Assembly: GCA_036227345.1 (NCBI GenBank)
Contig: CP109468.1
Span: forward strand, 4,092,001 to 4,156,000
Origin: Streptomyces sp. NBC_01463
GTDB lineage: Bacteria > Actinomycetota > Actinomycetes > Streptomycetales > Streptomycetaceae
Reading direction: 5' to 3'
DNA length: 64,000 bases
Of the stretch, positions 20,101 to 30,291 are shown in pieces. A model generated the notes under the pieces. The model was not told where the DNA came from, made no database searches, and worked only from the letters and a program-made list of their open reading frames with translations. Numbering within the stretch: position 1 is the stretch's first letter; every line of letters begins with the position of its first letter. A program made the translations under genes and the position numbers.

Positions 20101-23100
20101 GCAGCGTTTCGTGCCGGGCGGTGAGGTCGGCGAGGGCGGCGCCGAGCGCGGCCACGTCCAGGGGGCCGTCGAGGTGGAGGCCCAGGGGCACGTTGTAGGT
20201 GGAGCCGGCGTCGTCGAGCCGGTTCAGGAACCACAGCCGCTGCTGGGCGTGGGAGAGCGGGAGCCGCTCGGGGCGCGTCCCCGGTCGTGGTCCGTCCGGG
20301 GCGGTGTCGGCGTGGTCGAGGCGGGCCGCCATGCCGCCCGGGGTCGGTGTCTCGAAGAGGGTGCGCAGCGAGACCTTGACGCCGAACACCGTACGGATCC
20401 GGCTGATCAGCCGGGTGGCGAGCAGGGAGTGCCCGCCCAGGGCGAAGAAGTCGGCGTCGGTCCCGGTGCGCTCGATGCCCAGGACCTCGGCGAAGAGGCC
20501 GCAGAGTATCTCCTCGCGGGCGGTGCGGGGGGCGGTGCCGCCGGTGCCCGCCTGCGGGGTCGCGGGGGCGGGCAGGGCATCGCGGTCCAGCTTCCGGTTG
20601 GCGGTGGTGGGGAAGGCGTCGAGCAGCACCACGGCGGCCGGGACCATGTAGTCGGGCAGGTGCTCGGCCGCGTACGCGCGGATGGCGGCGGGGTCGGCAC
20701 CGGGGCCGGCCGGAACCGCGTAGGCCACGATCCGTTTGTCACCGGGCCGGTCCTCCCGGACGACCACTGCGGCCTGCCGGACGTCCTGGTGTGCGCCGAG
20801 CAGGGACTCGATCTCGCCCAGCTCGATCCGGAAGCCGCGCACCTTGACCTGGTGGTCGACGCGGCCGATGAACTCGAGGAGCCCGGCCCGGTTGCGGCGG
20901 GCCAGGTCGCCGGAGCGGTACATGCGGGCCCCGGGCGGGCCGAAGGGGTCGGCGACGAAGCGGCCCGCGGTGAGGCCGGGGCGGGCGTGGTAGCCGCGGG
21001 TGACCAGCGCTCCGGCGATGTAGAGCTCGCCGGGGACTCCGGCCGGCACGGGTTGCAGCCGGCGGTCGAGCACGTACATCCGGGTGTTCCAGATGGGCGT
21101 GCCGATGGTGACGACACCGGAGGGGACCGGGTCGCCGGGAGCGATGCGGTACTCGGTGCAGCCGACCGTGGTCTCGGTGGGCCCGTACTCGTTGATCACC
21201 GTCGCGTCGGGGTGCCGGGCGCGCCAGGCGTCGAGCACCTCGCCCATGAGTGACTCGCCGCCGAGGACGAGCTGACGGGTCGGCGAGTACCTGTCGTCGA
21301 TCTCCATCAGGAGCGGCAGGTGGCTGGGGGTGGCCTTGACGAAGGCGGGGGCCTCGCGGATCGCGTCGGGCCGTGCGGAGCCGTCGAGCTCGGCCAGCTG
21401 GACGGTGCCGCCCGAGGTGAGCGGGGCGAACAGGCCGGTGACGGTGAGGTCGAAGGAGACCGGTGAGTGGACCAGGGACCGGTCGCTCACGCTGTCGTAC
21501 GCCTGGCGGGTCCACGCGAGGTAGACGTTCAGGGAGCGGTGCTCGACCATGACGCCCTTGGGGCGGCCGGTGGAGCCGGAGGTGTAGATGACGAAGGCGG
21601 TGTTGGACGGCGCGGCGCGGCGGATGATCCCCGCGTCCGTCGCGGGAGCGTTGAGACGTGTCGCCGTGCGGGCGTCGTCGATCACCATCCGGGGGTACTG
21701 CGGGGGCAGTTGGCCGGAGAGTTCGGTGATGGTGATGACGGCGACCGGGTCGACCTCGTCGAGCATGAACGCGATGCGGTCGGCCGGGTGGCCGAGGTCG
21801 AGCGGCAGATAGGCGCCGCCCGCCTTGCCGACGGCGATGAGCGCGGCCACGAGATCGGTGCCCCGGGGCAGTGCGACGGCGACGAAGCGCTCGGGGCCCG
21901 CACCGAGCCGGGCCAGTTCGCGGGCGATCCCGTCGGCCCGCGCGTCGAGCTCGCGGTAGGTGAGGGACGTCTGCCCGTGCTCGACGGCGACGGCGTCCGG
22001 AGTGCGGGCCGCCTGCGCTTCGAAGAGGTCCGGCAGGGTCGCTTCGTCCACCGGGTGCGCGGTGTCGTTCCATCCATCGATCAGCCGGTCGCGTTCGGCC
22101 GCGCCGAGGACGGGGAGCGCGCCGATCGGCAGGTCGGGGCGGTCGGCGGCGGCGGTCAGCAGCCGAACCAGGCGGGCGGCGATGTCCTCGGCGCTCCGCG
22201 CGTCGAAGAGTGCGGCGGAGTACTCGAGAGTGCCCGCGAGGCCACCCGGGGCGGCACCCTTCGGCGCGGTCTCCTCGAACAGGAACGAGAGGTCCACCTT
22301 CGCGGACTGCCGGTCGACGGTGCCGAGTTCGGCGGTGAGGCCCGGGAGGGAAAGTTCGGCGCGGTCGCCGCCCTGGAAGGTCAGCATGGTCTGGAACAGC
22401 GGGTGGTACGCGAGCGAGCGCACCGGGTTGAGGTGCTCGACCAGCCGGTCCAGGGGCAGTTCCTGGTGGGCGAAGTCGCCCAGCGATCCCGCTCTGACGC
22501 GGGCCAGGAGGGTGCGGAAGGAGGGGTCGCCCGAAGTGTCGGTGCGCAGGCACACGGTGTTGACGAAGCAGCCGATGACGTCGTCGAGCGCCTCGTCGTC
22601 CCGTCCCGCGGCGGCTGTGCCGAGGGGGATGTCGGTGCCCGCGCCCAGCCGGGTGAGGAGGGCCGCGATGCCGGCCTGGACGGTCATGAACAGAGTCGTG
22701 CCGGTACGCCGGGCGAGCGAGTCGAGCCCGCGGCGCAGCCCGGCGTCGAGGGTGAACGCGACCCTGCCGCCGCTGGTGCCGGCGACGGCGGGGCGGGGGC
22801 GGTCGGTGGGGAGGTCCAGCACGTCGGGCAGACCGGCGAGGCGCTCCTCCCAGTAGGCGAGATCGCTCTCGCCGCTGTCGTGGGTGTGCTGCCACAGGGT
22901 GTAGTCGGCGTACTGGACCGGCAGGGGCTGCCAGTCGGGGCCTCTGCCGGACAGACGGGCCGCGTAGGCGGTCGACAGATCCGTGGCGAGCGGGCCGAGT
23001 GAGCCGCCGTCCGCCGCGATGTGGTGCACGACGATCAGCAGGACGTGGCTGTCCTCGCCCGTCGTGAACAGGACGGTGTGGAGCGGCGGCCGTGCGGCCA

Positions 23101-25168
23101 GGTCGAAGCGGTGCCGGGAGGCGGCGGTGAGCAGCTCGGGGAGTTCGGCCTCGGTGACCGTGTCGGCGGAGAGCAGGACCGGCGCGTCATCGAGGACGAC
23201 CTGCCGGGGCTCGCCGTCGGACTCCCGGTAGACGGTACGCAGGATCTCGTGCCGTGCGGTGAGGTCGTCGAGCGCGGCCCGCAGCGCGGCCCGGTCGAGG
23301 GAGCCGGTCAGCCGGAGCGTGTACGCGGTGTTGTACGAGGTGTCCTCGGCGTCGAGCTGGGACACGAACCAGAGCCTGCGCTGGGCGGCGGAGAGCGGCA
23401 CCTGACCGGGCCGCTCCGTGGGGGTGAGCACGGGCCGGCCCGTGGCCGCCGCGCCGAGGCGGGCGGTGAGCGCGGCGGCGGTGGGGGCGTCGAAGACGTC
23501 GCCGACCCGGAGGGTCACGCCGAAGACCCGGCGGATGCGGTTGATGAGGCGGTTCGCCTTCAGGGAGTGGCCGCCCAGGACGAAGAAGTCGGCGTCAGGG
23601 GCGACCCGTTCCTGCCCGAGCACCTCGGCGAAGAGACCGCACATGAGGTCCTCGCGCACGGTCCGGGGCGCGCGGCCCGTCCCGTCGCCCCCGGACGGTA
23701 CGGGCAGCGCCGCCCGGTCGATCTTGTTGTTTCCGGTCATGGGCAGGGCGTTCAGGACCAGCACCCGGGCGGGCGCGCTGTACGGGGGCAGGTGCGCCGC
23801 GGCGAACCGGACGACGGTGTCGGGGACGAGGTCCGCGTCCCGGACCGGGACCACGTAGCCGGTGACGGCACCGTCCCGTACGACGGCGGCGGCGCGGGCC
23901 ACGCCGGGCGCGCGCAGGAGGACGGACTCGATCTCCGCGGGCTCCACCCGGAAGCCGAGGATCTTGACCTGGTCGTCGCGTCGCCCTTCGTACCCGAACG
24001 TCCCGTCCGGCAGGGCCCGCACCAGGTCTCCCGTGCCGTACGCACCGGCGAAGCCCGCGGGATCGCTGTCGTCGGCGTACCGAGCCAGGTACGGGGTGTG
24101 GACGGTCAGTTCGCCGTCGGGGCTCCTGCGCAGCCGTACGCCGTCGATGCCGGGGCCGAGGGGCACGAGGGCGCCGTGGCGTGCCGATGCGGCCGGGGCA
24201 CGGCCGGGCTCGCGGGCGACCAGGACGGATACGGCCTGCGGGGTCTCGGTGGTGCCGTACATGTTGAGGACGCGGGCGTTCGGTGCGAGGGCCGCCCAGG
24301 TGTCGGCGGTGGTCCAGCCGAGTGCCTCACCGCCGAACCCGGCGAGCCTGAGCGCGGGCCACCCGCCCTCGGGCGCCTCGTCGGCCAGCACGTCGCCCAG
24401 GCCGGGGGTGAGGTGGGCGACGGTGATGCCCGCGCGGCCCAGCCAGTGGGCGATCCGGCCCGCTTCTCGTACCTCGCTCTCGGGGAACACGAGGGCCGCC
24501 CCGGCCCACAACGGGGCGAACACGTCGCGCAGCAGGGGGTCGTGGCCGAGGCCGGACAGCGCCGCGAAGCGGTCGTCCTCGCCCAGGTCGAAGCGTGAGG
24601 TGTACCAGTCGAGGAAGTGTTCGAGCGGTGCCCAGTCCCCGAGGACGGCGCGGGGTTCGCCGGTGGTGCCCGAGGTGAAGGCCAGATAGGCAGGGCCGGC
24701 ACCCGTCAGGGGCGGCCGCGGTCCCGGGGCGGTCCCGGCGTCGTCCTGCACGCAGTCGTCGGCGTTCAGCACCGGAACACCGGCCGCGAGGTCCTCGGGG
24801 ACGCCGTCCCCGTCACAGGCGATCCAGGCGCGGGGGCGGGCCAGAGCCGCGTACCGGCTCAGCCGCTCCCGCGGGTGGGCGGCGTCCAGCACGGTGAAGG
24901 CGGCGCCGCTCTTCGCGATGCCGAGCAGCGCCAGCGCCAGGTGCGGGGTGCGCCGTGCGTACACCGCGACGGTGTCGCCCCCGGTCACCTCCAGAGCCCG
25001 CAGCCGGTCGGCGAGGCGGTCCGTCGAACGGTCGAACTCCCGGTAGCTCCACGAGATTCCGGCGCCGGTCACCGCCATTCGGTCCGGCGTTCGCCGGGCC
25101 TGTCCACCGAGCCGTGCCACCGGGCCGGGTCCGGATCGCTCCGGGTCCCGTATCACCACACCTGCCAT
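17120..25168 (-). CDS. NRPS-1: A-T-C-A-T-C-A-T, loading protein of the assembly line
   Basis: 2682 residues. It begins directly with A1 (about 10-500) and has no starter C domain, so no built-in lipid addition. T1 (FFVLGGHSL about 533), C2 from about 592 (HHIAADG about 719), A2 about 1047-1530, T2 (FFALGGHSL about 1578), C3 from about 1635 (HHIAADGWS about 1765), A3 about 2097-2580, T3 (FFELGGHSL about 2623). A1 has the pocket D-P-R-H-G-G-M-Q-A-K and the stretch [12 protein letters not shown], like the alpha-aminoadipate domain of fungal Lys2 (D-P-R-H). A2 reads D-L-T-K-V-G-E-V-G-K, a good Asn code. A3 reads D-A-Y-(A/F)-W-G-V-T-Y-K and is uncertain, perhaps an aliphatic residue. It is first in a coupled three-gene operon from the divergent promoter. 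The ATG at 25,168 is used because the A-domain fold starts just after it. Confidence 0.93.
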   Translation of the reverse strand: MAGVVIRDPERSGPGPVARLGGQARRTPDRMAVTGAGISWSYREFDRSTDRLADRLRALEVTGGDTVAVYARRTPHLALALLGIAKSGAAFTVLDAAHPRERLSRYAALARPRAWIACDGDGVPEDLAAGVPVLNADDCVQDDAGTAPGPRPPLTGAGPAYLAFTSGTTGEPRAVLGDWAPLEHFLDWYTSRFDLGEDDRFAALSGLGHDPLLRDVFAPLWAGAALVFPESEVREAGRIAHWLGRAGITVAHLTPGLGDVLADEAPEGGWPALRLAGFGGEALGWTTADTWAALAPNARVLNMYGTTETPQAVSVLVAREPGRAPAASARHGALVPLGPGIDGVRLRRSPDGELTVHTPYLARYADDSDPAGFAGAYGTGDLVRALPDGTFGYEGRRDDQVKILGFRVEPAEIESVLLRAPGVARAAAVVRDGAVTGYVVPVRDADLVPDTVVRFAAAHLPPYSAPARVLVLNALPMTGNNKIDRAALPVPSGGDGTGRAPRTVREDLMCGLFAEVLGQERVAPDADFFVLGGHSLKANRLINRIRRVFGVTLRVGDVFDAPTAAALTARLGAAATGRPVLTPTERPGQVPLSAAQRRLWFVSQLDAEDTSYNTAYTLRLTGSLDRAALRAALDDLTARHEILRTVYRESDGEPRQVVLDDAPVLLSADTVTEAELPELLTAASRHRFDLAARPPLHTVLFTTGEDSHVLLIVVHHIAADGGSLGPLATDLSTAYAARLSGRGPDWQPLPVQYADYTLWQHTHDSGESDLAYWEERLAGLPDVLDLPTDRPRPAVAGTSGGRVAFTLDAGLRRGLDSLARRTGTTLFMTVQAGIAALLTRLGAGTDIPLGTAAAGRDDEALDDVIGCFVNTVCLRTDTSGDPSFRTLLARVRAGSLGDFAHQELPLDRLVEHLNPVRSLAYHPLFQTMLTFQGGDRAELSLPGLTAELGTVDRQSAKVDLSFLFEETAPKGAAPGGLAGTLEYSAALFDARSAEDIAARLVRLLTAAADRPDLPIGALPVLGAAERDRLIDGWNDTAHPVDEATLPDLFEAQAARTPDAVAVEHGQTSLTYRELDARADGIARELARLGAGPERFVAVALPRGTDLVAALIAVGKAGGAYLPLDLGHPADRIAFMLDEVDPVAVITITELSGQLPPQYPRMVIDDARTATRLNAPATDAGIIRRAAPSNTAFVIYTSGSTGRPKGVMVEHRSLNVYLAWTRQAYDSVSDRSLVHSPVSFDLTVTGLFAPLTSGGTVQLAELDGSARPDAIREAPAFVKATPSHLPLLMEIDDRYSPTRQLVLGGESLMGEVLDAWRARHPDATVINEYGPTETTVGCTEYRIAPGDPVPSGVVTIGTPIWNTRMYVLDRRLQPVPAGVPGELYIAGALVTRGYHARPGLTAGRFVADPFGPPGARMYRSGDLARRNRAGLLEFIGRVDHQVKVRGFRIELGEIESLLGAHQDVRQAAVVVREDRPGDKRIVAYAVPAGPGADPAAIRAYAAEHLPDYMVPAAVVLLDAFPTTANRKLDRDALPAPATPQAGTGGTAPRTAREEILCGLFAEVLGIERTGTDADFFALGGHSLLATRLISRIRTVFGVKVSLRTLFETPTPGGMAARLDHADTAPDGPRPGTRPERLPLSHAQQRLWFLNRLDDAGSTYNVPLGLHLDGPLDVAALGAALADLTARHETLRTRYPESGGEPHQQILPPEEGVPHLDVVGCDTERLPAALEAAARYRFALDRDLPLRTTLFRLAPERHVLLVLIHHIAADGWSTRPLLRDLSQAYTARIGRQPPQWAPLPVQYADYALWQRGTLGDGNDPATPLARQCAYWTEQLAGLPDVLELPLDRVRPAVADHRGEQIRFRLGTGAHRALTALTRATGTTVFMAMQAALATVLTRLGAGTDLPIGTAVAGRADEALDDVVGFFVNTLVLRTDTAGDPGFRTLLDRVRETDLAAFAHQDVPFERLVEAVNPARSLAYHPLFQVMLVLQDHTAAPELPGLTARAEDLSAGAAKFDLTFSVEEHEDCVTGALGYAVDLFDRSTAQFFADALVRVLEAAVADPDLPISDLPILPAGERDLVLNGWNTTATPLPDGSLPALFEAQVARTPAAPAVRLGADTLSYEGLNRRANRIAHRLIAAGAGPETRVVLFQDRSFDAVATVLGVLKAGAMYVPLDTRYPADRIRTILDQAAASHIVIDRGHPAAPKLPDGTTVLHLDSTEAGPDHDPGLPIHPGRLAYAMFTSGSSGVPKGVAVTHADVAALAADRSFAGGGHARVLLHSPLAFDATTYEMWVPLLSGGEIVIAPPGRTDIDTLTALLTGGTVTAAFFTTALFNVLAEAEDNPLGALREVWTGGEAGSAAAFRHAVEACPRTRIVHVYGPTESTTYATRHQVRRPYDYEGTPPIGGPMDNTAAYVLDGRLHPVAPGVPGELYLAGAGLARGYVGRPGLTSGRFVACPFGGPGERMYRTGDVVRWGADGQLEFVGRADSQVKIRGLRIELSEIEAELNRSAQVLHSAVVVREDRPGDKRIVAYVVAGPGFDAAAVKAAAGVRLPEYMVPSEFVTLEELPLTPNGKLDREALPVPQETTERTGRAPQTAQEEILCALFAELLGLETVGADENFFELGGHSLLATRLISRIRTVFDAELAIRALFENPTAEALAGVLAGAAKARPKLRPMKRTEETS

Positions 25169-25225
25169 GGGTCCGACTCCTCAGTTCGCGCATCACCGCG
25201 GTACTCGCATTCGACCTGGGGACAC

Positions 25226-25231
25226 AACCTA
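25226..25231 (-). promoter_or_regulatory. Candidate -10 of the NRPS operon
   Basis: TAGGTT on the minus strand, about 57 bp upstream of the NRPS-1 ATG. No good -35 precedes it, which fits an activator-dependent promoter. A 13-bp perfect palindrome, TGAAAGCCTTTCA (25,257-25,269), lies between it and the 11-bp repeats. Confidence 0.35.
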
Positions 25232-25282
25232 GGAATGAGCGCTTTCGCCGCGTTATTGAAAGCCTTTCAGTCACCGCACCAG

Positions 25283-25331
25283 CGGCGGCATAAGCCGGTG
25301 ATATGCCGCCGATAAGCCGCTCGCCTACTTT
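25283..25331 (+). promoter_or_regulatory. Candidate SARP operator and exporter promoter
   Basis: Three direct repeats, ATAAGCCG, ATATGCCG and ATAAGCCG, start at 25,290, 25,301 and 25,312, so the period is exactly 11 bp. A -10-like TACTTT follows at 25,326-25,331 and the exporter ATG is at 25,373. This is the layout described for SARP activators, whose repeats take the place of the -35. An overlapping inverted repeat pairs CGGCGGCATA (25,283-25,292) with TATGCCGCCG (25,302-25,311). The site sits between the NRPS and exporter operons and could drive both. Confidence 0.55.
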
Positions 25332-25372
25332 CGGGTGTCGCCGCCATTCCCGCGGAAGACCGAGAGGATCTG

Positions 25373-26377
25373 ATGACAATCACGCCCCCTGCGATACGGA
25401 CAGAAGATCTCGTCAAGAACTTCGGGGACACTCCCGCCGTGCGGGGTGTGAGCCTTGAGGTTCCGACCGGCACGGTCCTTGGTCTGCTGGGCCCCAACGG
25501 GGCCGGCAAGACCACCATCGTCCGGATGCTGTCCACGCTCGTGAAGCCGGACGGAGGCCGCGCCCTCGTGCACGGCTACGACACGGCCAAGCAGTCCCGT
25601 GAGGTGCGCTCGCTGATCGGCATGACCGGTCAGTACGCGGCCGTGGACGAGGACATCTCCGGCTGGGAGAACCTGTATCTCATCGGCCGCCTGCTCAACA
25701 TGGGCCGCAAGGAAGCCCGGTCCTGCGCCGGCTCCATGCTCGAGAGGTTCCGTCTCACCGACGCCGCGCACCGCCCGGTCGCCGGCTACTCCGGTGGGAT
25801 GCGCCGCCGCCTCGACCTCGCCGCCTCCCTGATGGGCGAGCCCCGGGTGCTCTTCCTCGACGAGCCCACCACCGGCCTCGACCCCCACAGCCGCAACGAG
25901 CTGTGGGAAGAGGTACGGAGCCTCAAGAGGAACGGCGCCACCGTGCTCCTGACCACGCAGTACATGGAGGAGGCCGAGGCACTCGCCGACGCGATCGTGG
26001 TCATCGACCACGGCCGGATCATCGCCTCGGGCACCAGCGCCGAGCTGCGCGAGCGGATCGGCGGCCCGGTGCTGCGGATCACCCCGGAGCGGCCCGCCGA
26101 CCTCACCGCCGTCCGCACCGCGCTGATCGCGTCGGGGCTGCGCCCCTCCGTCGGCGACCAGGACACCGACCGGGTCTCCCTGCCGCTGAGTGCCGGCGGA
26201 CACGAGCTGACGTCCGCGATCCGGGTACTCGGCGAGGCCGGCCTCCCGCTGGCCGGGGTCGACACCCACGTACCGAGTCTGGACGAGGTGTTCCTGACCC
26301 TCACCGGGACCGGTGGGGCGGGTTCGCCGTCCGGCGGCCCCGCCACGAACGACGAACTGACGAGGAGTGCGGCATGA
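25373..26377 (+). CDS. ABC exporter ATPase, DrrA-like
   Basis: 334-residue ATP-binding subunit of an ABC-2 type exporter. Walker A GPNGAGKTT (about 43-51), signature YSGGMRRRLD (about 141-150), Walker B RVLFLDEPTTGLDPHSR and the C-terminal DrrA-type domain with LDEVFLTLTG are all present. With the permease that overlaps its stop codon it should form a 2+2 efflux pump at the cytoplasmic membrane, as for daunorubicin. The location, divergent from the synthetases, suggests export of the peptide and self-protection. RBS GAGAGGATC precedes the ATG by a few bases. Confidence 0.92.
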   Translation: MTITPPAIRTEDLVKNFGDTPAVRGVSLEVPTGTVLGLLGPNGAGKTTIVRMLSTLVKPDGGRALVHGYDTAKQSREVRSLIGMTGQYAAVDEDISGWENLYLIGRLLNMGRKEARSCAGSMLERFRLTDAAHRPVAGYSGGMRRRLDLAASLMGEPRVLFLDEPTTGLDPHSRNELWEEVRSLKRNGATVLLTTQYMEEAEALADAIVVIDHGRIIASGTSAELRERIGGPVLRITPERPADLTAVRTALIASGLRPSVGDQDTDRVSLPLSAGGHELTSAIRVLGEAGLPLAGVDTHVPSLDEVFLTLTGTGGAGSPSGGPATNDELTRSAA

Positions 26378-27168
26378 GCGTGGCGATACCCACGGCCGGG
26401 GTCCCCGGCGTGCAGGAGGCCGTGCGCCATTCCCTGGCCATCTGCCGGCGCAATCTGCGCAAGGTGCTCAGCAGCCCGGGGCAGGTGCTCGACGCCACGC
26501 TGATGCCGGTGATCTTCGCCCTGATCTTCGTGTACGTCTTCGGCGGCGCGATCTCCGGCAGCAGCGGCGCCTACCGGCAGTACGTGATGCCCGGCATCAT
26601 GGCGCTGACCACGACCATCGCGTCCCGGACCTCGGGCACCAGCCTGAACGTGGACTTCACGACCGGTGTGATGGACCGGTTCCGCTCCCTGCCGATGGCC
26701 CGCTCCGCGGTGCTGACGGGCCGGATCCTCGCGGACACGATCCGCATGCTGGTCAGCCTGCTGACGGTGTTCGGCTTCGCGCTCCTGATCGGGTTCAGGG
26801 TGCACACCGGGCCACTGCAGGCACTGGCGGCGATCGGGCTGATCCTGCTGTACGGGATCGCCCTGGCCTGGCTGCACGCCCTGATCGGGCTGACCGCCCG
26901 CACCATCGAGACGGTGCAGAGCGTGGGCATGCTGGCCATGGTCCCGCTCCAGTTCGGCAGTTCGATCTTCGCGGCGCCGGGCACCATGCCGGGCTGGCTG
27001 GGCTTCCTCGTCGAGCACAATCCGATGACCTCGGTGGTGGACGCCGCCCGCAACCTCATGGTGGGCGGGCCGGTGGCGGGCCACGTGCTGACCGCCCTGG
27101 CCTGGAGCATCGGCATGATGGCCGTCCTCGTCCCGCTCTCCGTCCGCCAGTACCGGAACCGGAAGTGA
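26374..27168 (+). CDS. ABC-2 exporter permease, DrrB-like
   Basis: 264 residues, six predicted membrane segments typical of ABC-2 permeases (about 38-58, 70-85, 120-145, 150-175, 185-205 and 235-255). It contains the typical EHNPMTSVVDAARNLM stretch near the C-terminus. The ATG overlaps the ATPase stop (ATGA), so the two are coupled and should work as one transporter. The likely cargo is the NRPS product; this is inferred only from location. Confidence 0.9.
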   Translation: MSVAIPTAGVPGVQEAVRHSLAICRRNLRKVLSSPGQVLDATLMPVIFALIFVYVFGGAISGSSGAYRQYVMPGIMALTTTIASRTSGTSLNVDFTTGVMDRFRSLPMARSAVLTGRILADTIRMLVSLLTVFGFALLIGFRVHTGPLQALAAIGLILLYGIALAWLHALIGLTARTIETVQSVGMLAMVPLQFGSSIFAAPGTMPGWLGFLVEHNPMTSVVDAARNLMVGGPVAGHVLTALAWSIGMMAVLVPLSVRQYRNRK

Positions 27169-27956
27169 CCGCGCCGACGGGAGCCGTGCCGTACTCTCCC
27201 TGGCTGCGCGCGCCCGCCGCCCCCGGCTCCGGGGTCCGTCTCGTGTGCTTCCCGCACGCCGGTGGCGCCGCCAGCTTCTTCCGGGACTGGGCGCAGCGGC
27301 TCGGCCCGGCGGCCGAGGTGTACGCGGTCCGCTATCCCGGCCGTGAGGACCGGATCGGTGAACCGCTCGCCCGCACCATGGAGGAGCTCACCGTCCCGCT
27401 CGCGGACGCCCTCGCGCCACTGTTCGACCGGCCGGTGGTGTTCTTCGGGCACAGCATGGGCGCGTCCGTCGCCTACGAGACGGCGCTGCGCCTGGCCGAC
27501 CGCGGGGCCGGCACCCCGGCCGCGCTGCTGGCCTCCGGACGCGCCGCGCCGCACCGGCTCGTCCCGACCGGTCTCGCCGACCGGGACGACGTCGCGCTGA
27601 TCTCCGATGTGCGCAGCCGGGGCGGGCCCCTGGCCGAGGCGCTGGACCACCCCGATCTGCTGGAACTCGTCCTGCCCGCCATCCGGGCCGACTACCGGCT
27701 GCTGGACGACTACGCCCCGAGGGCCCGGCTCCGCACCCTCGACACCGCGGTGACCGCGTACTACGGCGAGCACGACCCCCATGTCAGCCCTGATTCCGTA
27801 CGGGCCTGGTCCGGTGTGAGCCCGGACCGGTTCACCTCGCGCGGATTCGACGGCGACCACTTCTACCTCGTGCCGCACGCCGCCGCCCTGGCCGACGACG
27901 TGTCCGGCCGGCTGACCTCTGTGACACCCCACCCCCACCTGGAAAGGACCTGTTGA
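27165..27956 (+). CDS. Type II thioesterase
   Basis: 263-residue alpha/beta hydrolase of the GrsT/RifR type. It shows FPHAGG near the N-terminus, the nucleophile in GHSMG (about 96-100), Asp in YGEHDPHV and His in FDGDHFYL. Such enzymes remove wrongly primed or stalled groups from carrier proteins and some move aminoacyl groups between carriers. Here it might serve the trans-loaded module, but ordinary editing is the safer call. GTG start overlapping the permease stop (GTGA). It is embedded between two exporter pairs in one coupled operon. Confidence 0.92.
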   Translation: MTAPTGAVPYSPWLRAPAAPGSGVRLVCFPHAGGAASFFRDWAQRLGPAAEVYAVRYPGREDRIGEPLARTMEELTVPLADALAPLFDRPVVFFGHSMGASVAYETALRLADRGAGTPAALLASGRAAPHRLVPTGLADRDDVALISDVRSRGGPLAEALDHPDLLELVLPAIRADYRLLDDYAPRARLRTLDTAVTAYYGEHDPHVSPDSVRAWSGVSPDRFTSRGFDGDHFYLVPHAAALADDVSGRLTSVTPHPHLERTC

Positions 27957-28894
27957 TGACTGCACCGGCCCCCGTGGTCGAAGCCCGCGGACTCACCAAG
28001 CAGTACCGCGGCAAGACCGCCGTGCGGGATCTCAGCTTCACGATTCAGCCCGGCCGGGTCACCGGCTTCCTCGGCCCCAACGGGGCCGGGAAGTCGACCA
28101 CCATGCGGCTGCTGCTGGGCCTGGACCGGCCCGACAGCGGCACCGCCACCATCGGTGGCAAGCCCTACGCCGAACTGACGAGCCCGCTGCGAACCGTCGG
28201 CGCGCTCCTGGAGGCGAAGGCCGTCCACAAGGGACGCAGCGCCTACAACCACCTGCGCTTCCTCGCCCGGACCCAGGGCCTGCCCCTCACCCGGGTGGAC
28301 GAGGTATTGGAGCGGGTCGGGCTCACGGAGGTGCGCAAGGCCCGGGCCGGCGGATTCTCGCTCGGGATGGGCCAGCGTCTGGGCATCGCGGCCGCGCTGC
28401 TCGGCGACCCCCGGATCCTCCTGCTGGACGAGCCGGTCAACGGGCTCGACCCGGAGGGCGTGCTGTGGATCCGTAACCTCATGAAGTCCCTGGCCGAGGA
28501 GGGCAGGACCGTCTTCGTCTCCAGTCATCTGATGAACGAGATGGCGGTCACCGCCGACCACCTCATCGTCATCGGCAGGGGCGCCCTGCTCGCCGACTGC
28601 CCCGTGGCCGAGTTCATCGACTCCAACTCCGCCTCCTCCGTCCTGGTCCGCACGCCGGACGCGGTACGCCTCAGCGGCCTGGTCACCGCGGCGGGGGGCG
28701 AGGTCATCGCCGGCCCGGACGAGCTCGTGATCACCGGGGCCGACACCGCGCACATCGCCGCCATCGCGGCGGAGAACCGCATCGTCATCCTTGAACTCAC
28801 CCCGCAGCGCGCCTCCCTGGAGGAGGCGTTCATGCGCATGACCAGCGAGAGCGTCGAGTACGGGGACGCCACGCCTTCCAGGAGCGCCGCATGA
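27956..28894 (+). CDS. Second ABC transporter ATPase, bacitracin-export type
   Basis: 312 residues. Walker A GPNGAGKST, signature FSLGMGQRLG, Walker B ILLLDEPVNGLDPEG and switch VSSHLMNEM are present. The C-terminal region is the short form seen in BcrA-like ATPases of lantibiotic and bacitracin immunity or export systems, rather than DrrA. The ATG shares one base with the thioesterase stop and has RBS GGAAAGGA; an in-frame TTG one codon earlier is less likely. Its partner is the next gene. Confidence 0.9.
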   Translation: MTAPAPVVEARGLTKQYRGKTAVRDLSFTIQPGRVTGFLGPNGAGKSTTMRLLLGLDRPDSGTATIGGKPYAELTSPLRTVGALLEAKAVHKGRSAYNHLRFLARTQGLPLTRVDEVLERVGLTEVRKARAGGFSLGMGQRLGIAAALLGDPRILLLDEPVNGLDPEGVLWIRNLMKSLAEEGRTVFVSSHLMNEMAVTADHLIVIGRGALLADCPVAEFIDSNSASSVLVRTPDAVRLSGLVTAAGGEVIAGPDELVITGADTAHIAAIAAENRIVILELTPQRASLEEAFMRMTSESVEYGDATPSRSAA

Positions 28895-29718
28895 CCACCA
28901 CCCTTCCCTCCCCCACGCTTCAGCTACCTGCCCGCAGCGGTGGATTCACCGGCCTGCTCCGCGCCGAGTGGATCAAGCTGACCTCGGTACGTTCCACGCT
29001 GTGGACCCTGGCCCTGATGACGGTCACCGCGATCGGTGTCTCGGTGCTCATCTCCGCGATCACCGCCTCGCAGTGGGACGGCGCCTCGACGGCCGACCGC
29101 CAGGGCGTCGTGGACGACCCGGTCGGCACGATCTTCGGGGCCCTGGGCCTGGCCGAACTCGTCATCTGCGTCCTGGGCGTTCTCGTCATCACCAGCGAGT
29201 ACTCCACCGGGACGATCCGGGCCAGTGTCCTCGCCGTGCCGCGCCGCTCCCCCATGCTGGTCGCCAAGGCGGTCGTCTTCGCGGCGCTGACCCTGGTGGT
29301 CGGCGAGATCGCCGCGTTCGCCTCGTTCTTCGCGGGTGCCGGGCTGCTGCAGTCGCACGCTCCGGTCTCGCTGGACGACCCGGGTGTGCTGCGGGCCGTC
29401 GCCGGTACGGGGCTCTTCCTCGCCGCGATGAGTCTGGTCGCTCTCGGGGCGGGGGCGCTCATCCGTCACACGGCGGGGGCGATCGCCGGCGTCATCGGCT
29501 TCGTGCTGGTGCTCTCGCCGCTCGCCTCCAGCCTGCCGGGGACGGTCGGCGAGCACGTCTCCGCGTACCTGCCGACCAACGCGGGCCAACTGATCGTGTT
29601 CGCACACCCGGACCCGGAGGCGCTGCTCAACCCGTGGCAGGGCCTCGCGGTGTGCGCCGTGTGGGGCGTGGCGCTGCTGGCCGTCGCCTCGCTCCGGCTG
29701 AAGCGGCGTGACGTCTGA
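28891..29718 (+). CDS. ABC-2 family permease partner
   Basis: 275 residues, about six membrane segments, with an N-terminal LLRAEWIKLTSVRST motif common in actinobacterial ABC-2 permeases that pair with BcrA-like ATPases. The ATG overlaps the ATPase stop. It is the last gene of the five-gene operon and is followed by a terminator 20 bp downstream. It is likely a second export or immunity pump for the peptide, though the substrate is not shown by sequence. Confidence 0.88.
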   Translation: MTTTLPSPTLQLPARSGGFTGLLRAEWIKLTSVRSTLWTLALMTVTAIGVSVLISAITASQWDGASTADRQGVVDDPVGTIFGALGLAELVICVLGVLVITSEYSTGTIRASVLAVPRRSPMLVAKAVVFAALTLVVGEIAAFASFFAGAGLLQSHAPVSLDDPGVLRAVAGTGLFLAAMSLVALGAGALIRHTAGAIAGVIGFVLVLSPLASSLPGTVGEHVSAYLPTNAGQLIVFAHPDPEALLNPWQGLAVCAVWGVALLAVASLRLKRRDV

Positions 29719-29737
29719 GCCGGCCCTGCCGGACGAG

Positions 29738-29766
29738 GAGAGCCCCGGACCACGGTCCGGGCTCTC
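29738..29766 (+). terminator. Terminator of the exporter operon
   Basis: GAGAGCCC(C)GGACC pairs with GGTCCGGGCTCTC (one bulged C), with a very short loop. It lies 20 bp after the last permease. No other feature is seen up to 29,862. Confidence 0.75.
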
Positions 29767-29862
29767 CCATGGGGCCCTGTAGTCCGTTCGGGAACGACAG
29801 ACGGGAGGGGCGGGACCGGTTACCGGGTCCCGCCCCTCCCGCTGTGCGTACGCCCCGCACCC

Positions 29863-30093
29863 TCACGGCCGCTCGTCCACCGCATCCTCCAGGAGCCGCT
29901 GAATGGCCGCCACGCGCTCGCGGACCTCGGCCAGTTCGGCGCGCAGCCCGTCCCGCTCGGCCGCGGCGCTCCTGGCCGCCGCACCCCGGTCCCTGGCACG
30001 TTCCGTCGTGAACCAGAAGAGCCCCGCGAGTACCAGGATCGTGCTGCTCAGCATGATCGAACTCGCGATGACGGCACCCGCGGCGGAATTCAC
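29863..30093 (-). CDS. Small single-span membrane protein with coiled coil
   Basis: 76 residues from a GTG preceded by a strong RBS (GGGAGGTGAGGCC). A hydrophobic span covers about 8-30 and ends FWF. A charged helix follows, rich in Arg, Ala and Glu, with heptad-like Leu spacing (RDGLRAELAEVRERV), so it probably forms a coiled coil on one side of the membrane. I do not recognise a family. It is convergent with the exporter operon and is read in the direction of trpD. The 198 bp upstream (30,094-30,291) hold its promoter region and no other gene. Confidence 0.65.
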   Translation of the reverse strand: MNSAAGAVIASSIMLSSTILVLAGLFWFTTERARDRGAAARSAAAERDGLRAELAEVRERVAAIQRLLEDAVDERP

Positions 30094-30291
30094 GGCCTCA
30101 CCTCCCAGCGGGCACAGAGCCCAATTGTGAAACGGTTTGCATGTTTTCTCAATGTTAGCCATCGGGTCTGAAGTCGAACAGGTAGGAAATCCCTATACTT
30201 TCGGACAATGATGAGCGGGGAAAACAGCTGAGCCGCCCCGGGGAACAGGACGGCTCGAATTGCTGAAATAAACAGGAGGAAAATAAATCGT

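Noticed and set aside
4447..23002. Several plus-strand open frames of 500-1500 codons opposite the NRPS genes
   Set aside because: They mirror the synthetase genes, include the duplicated repeat with His/Arg-rich translation, and have no starts, RBS or motifs of their own.
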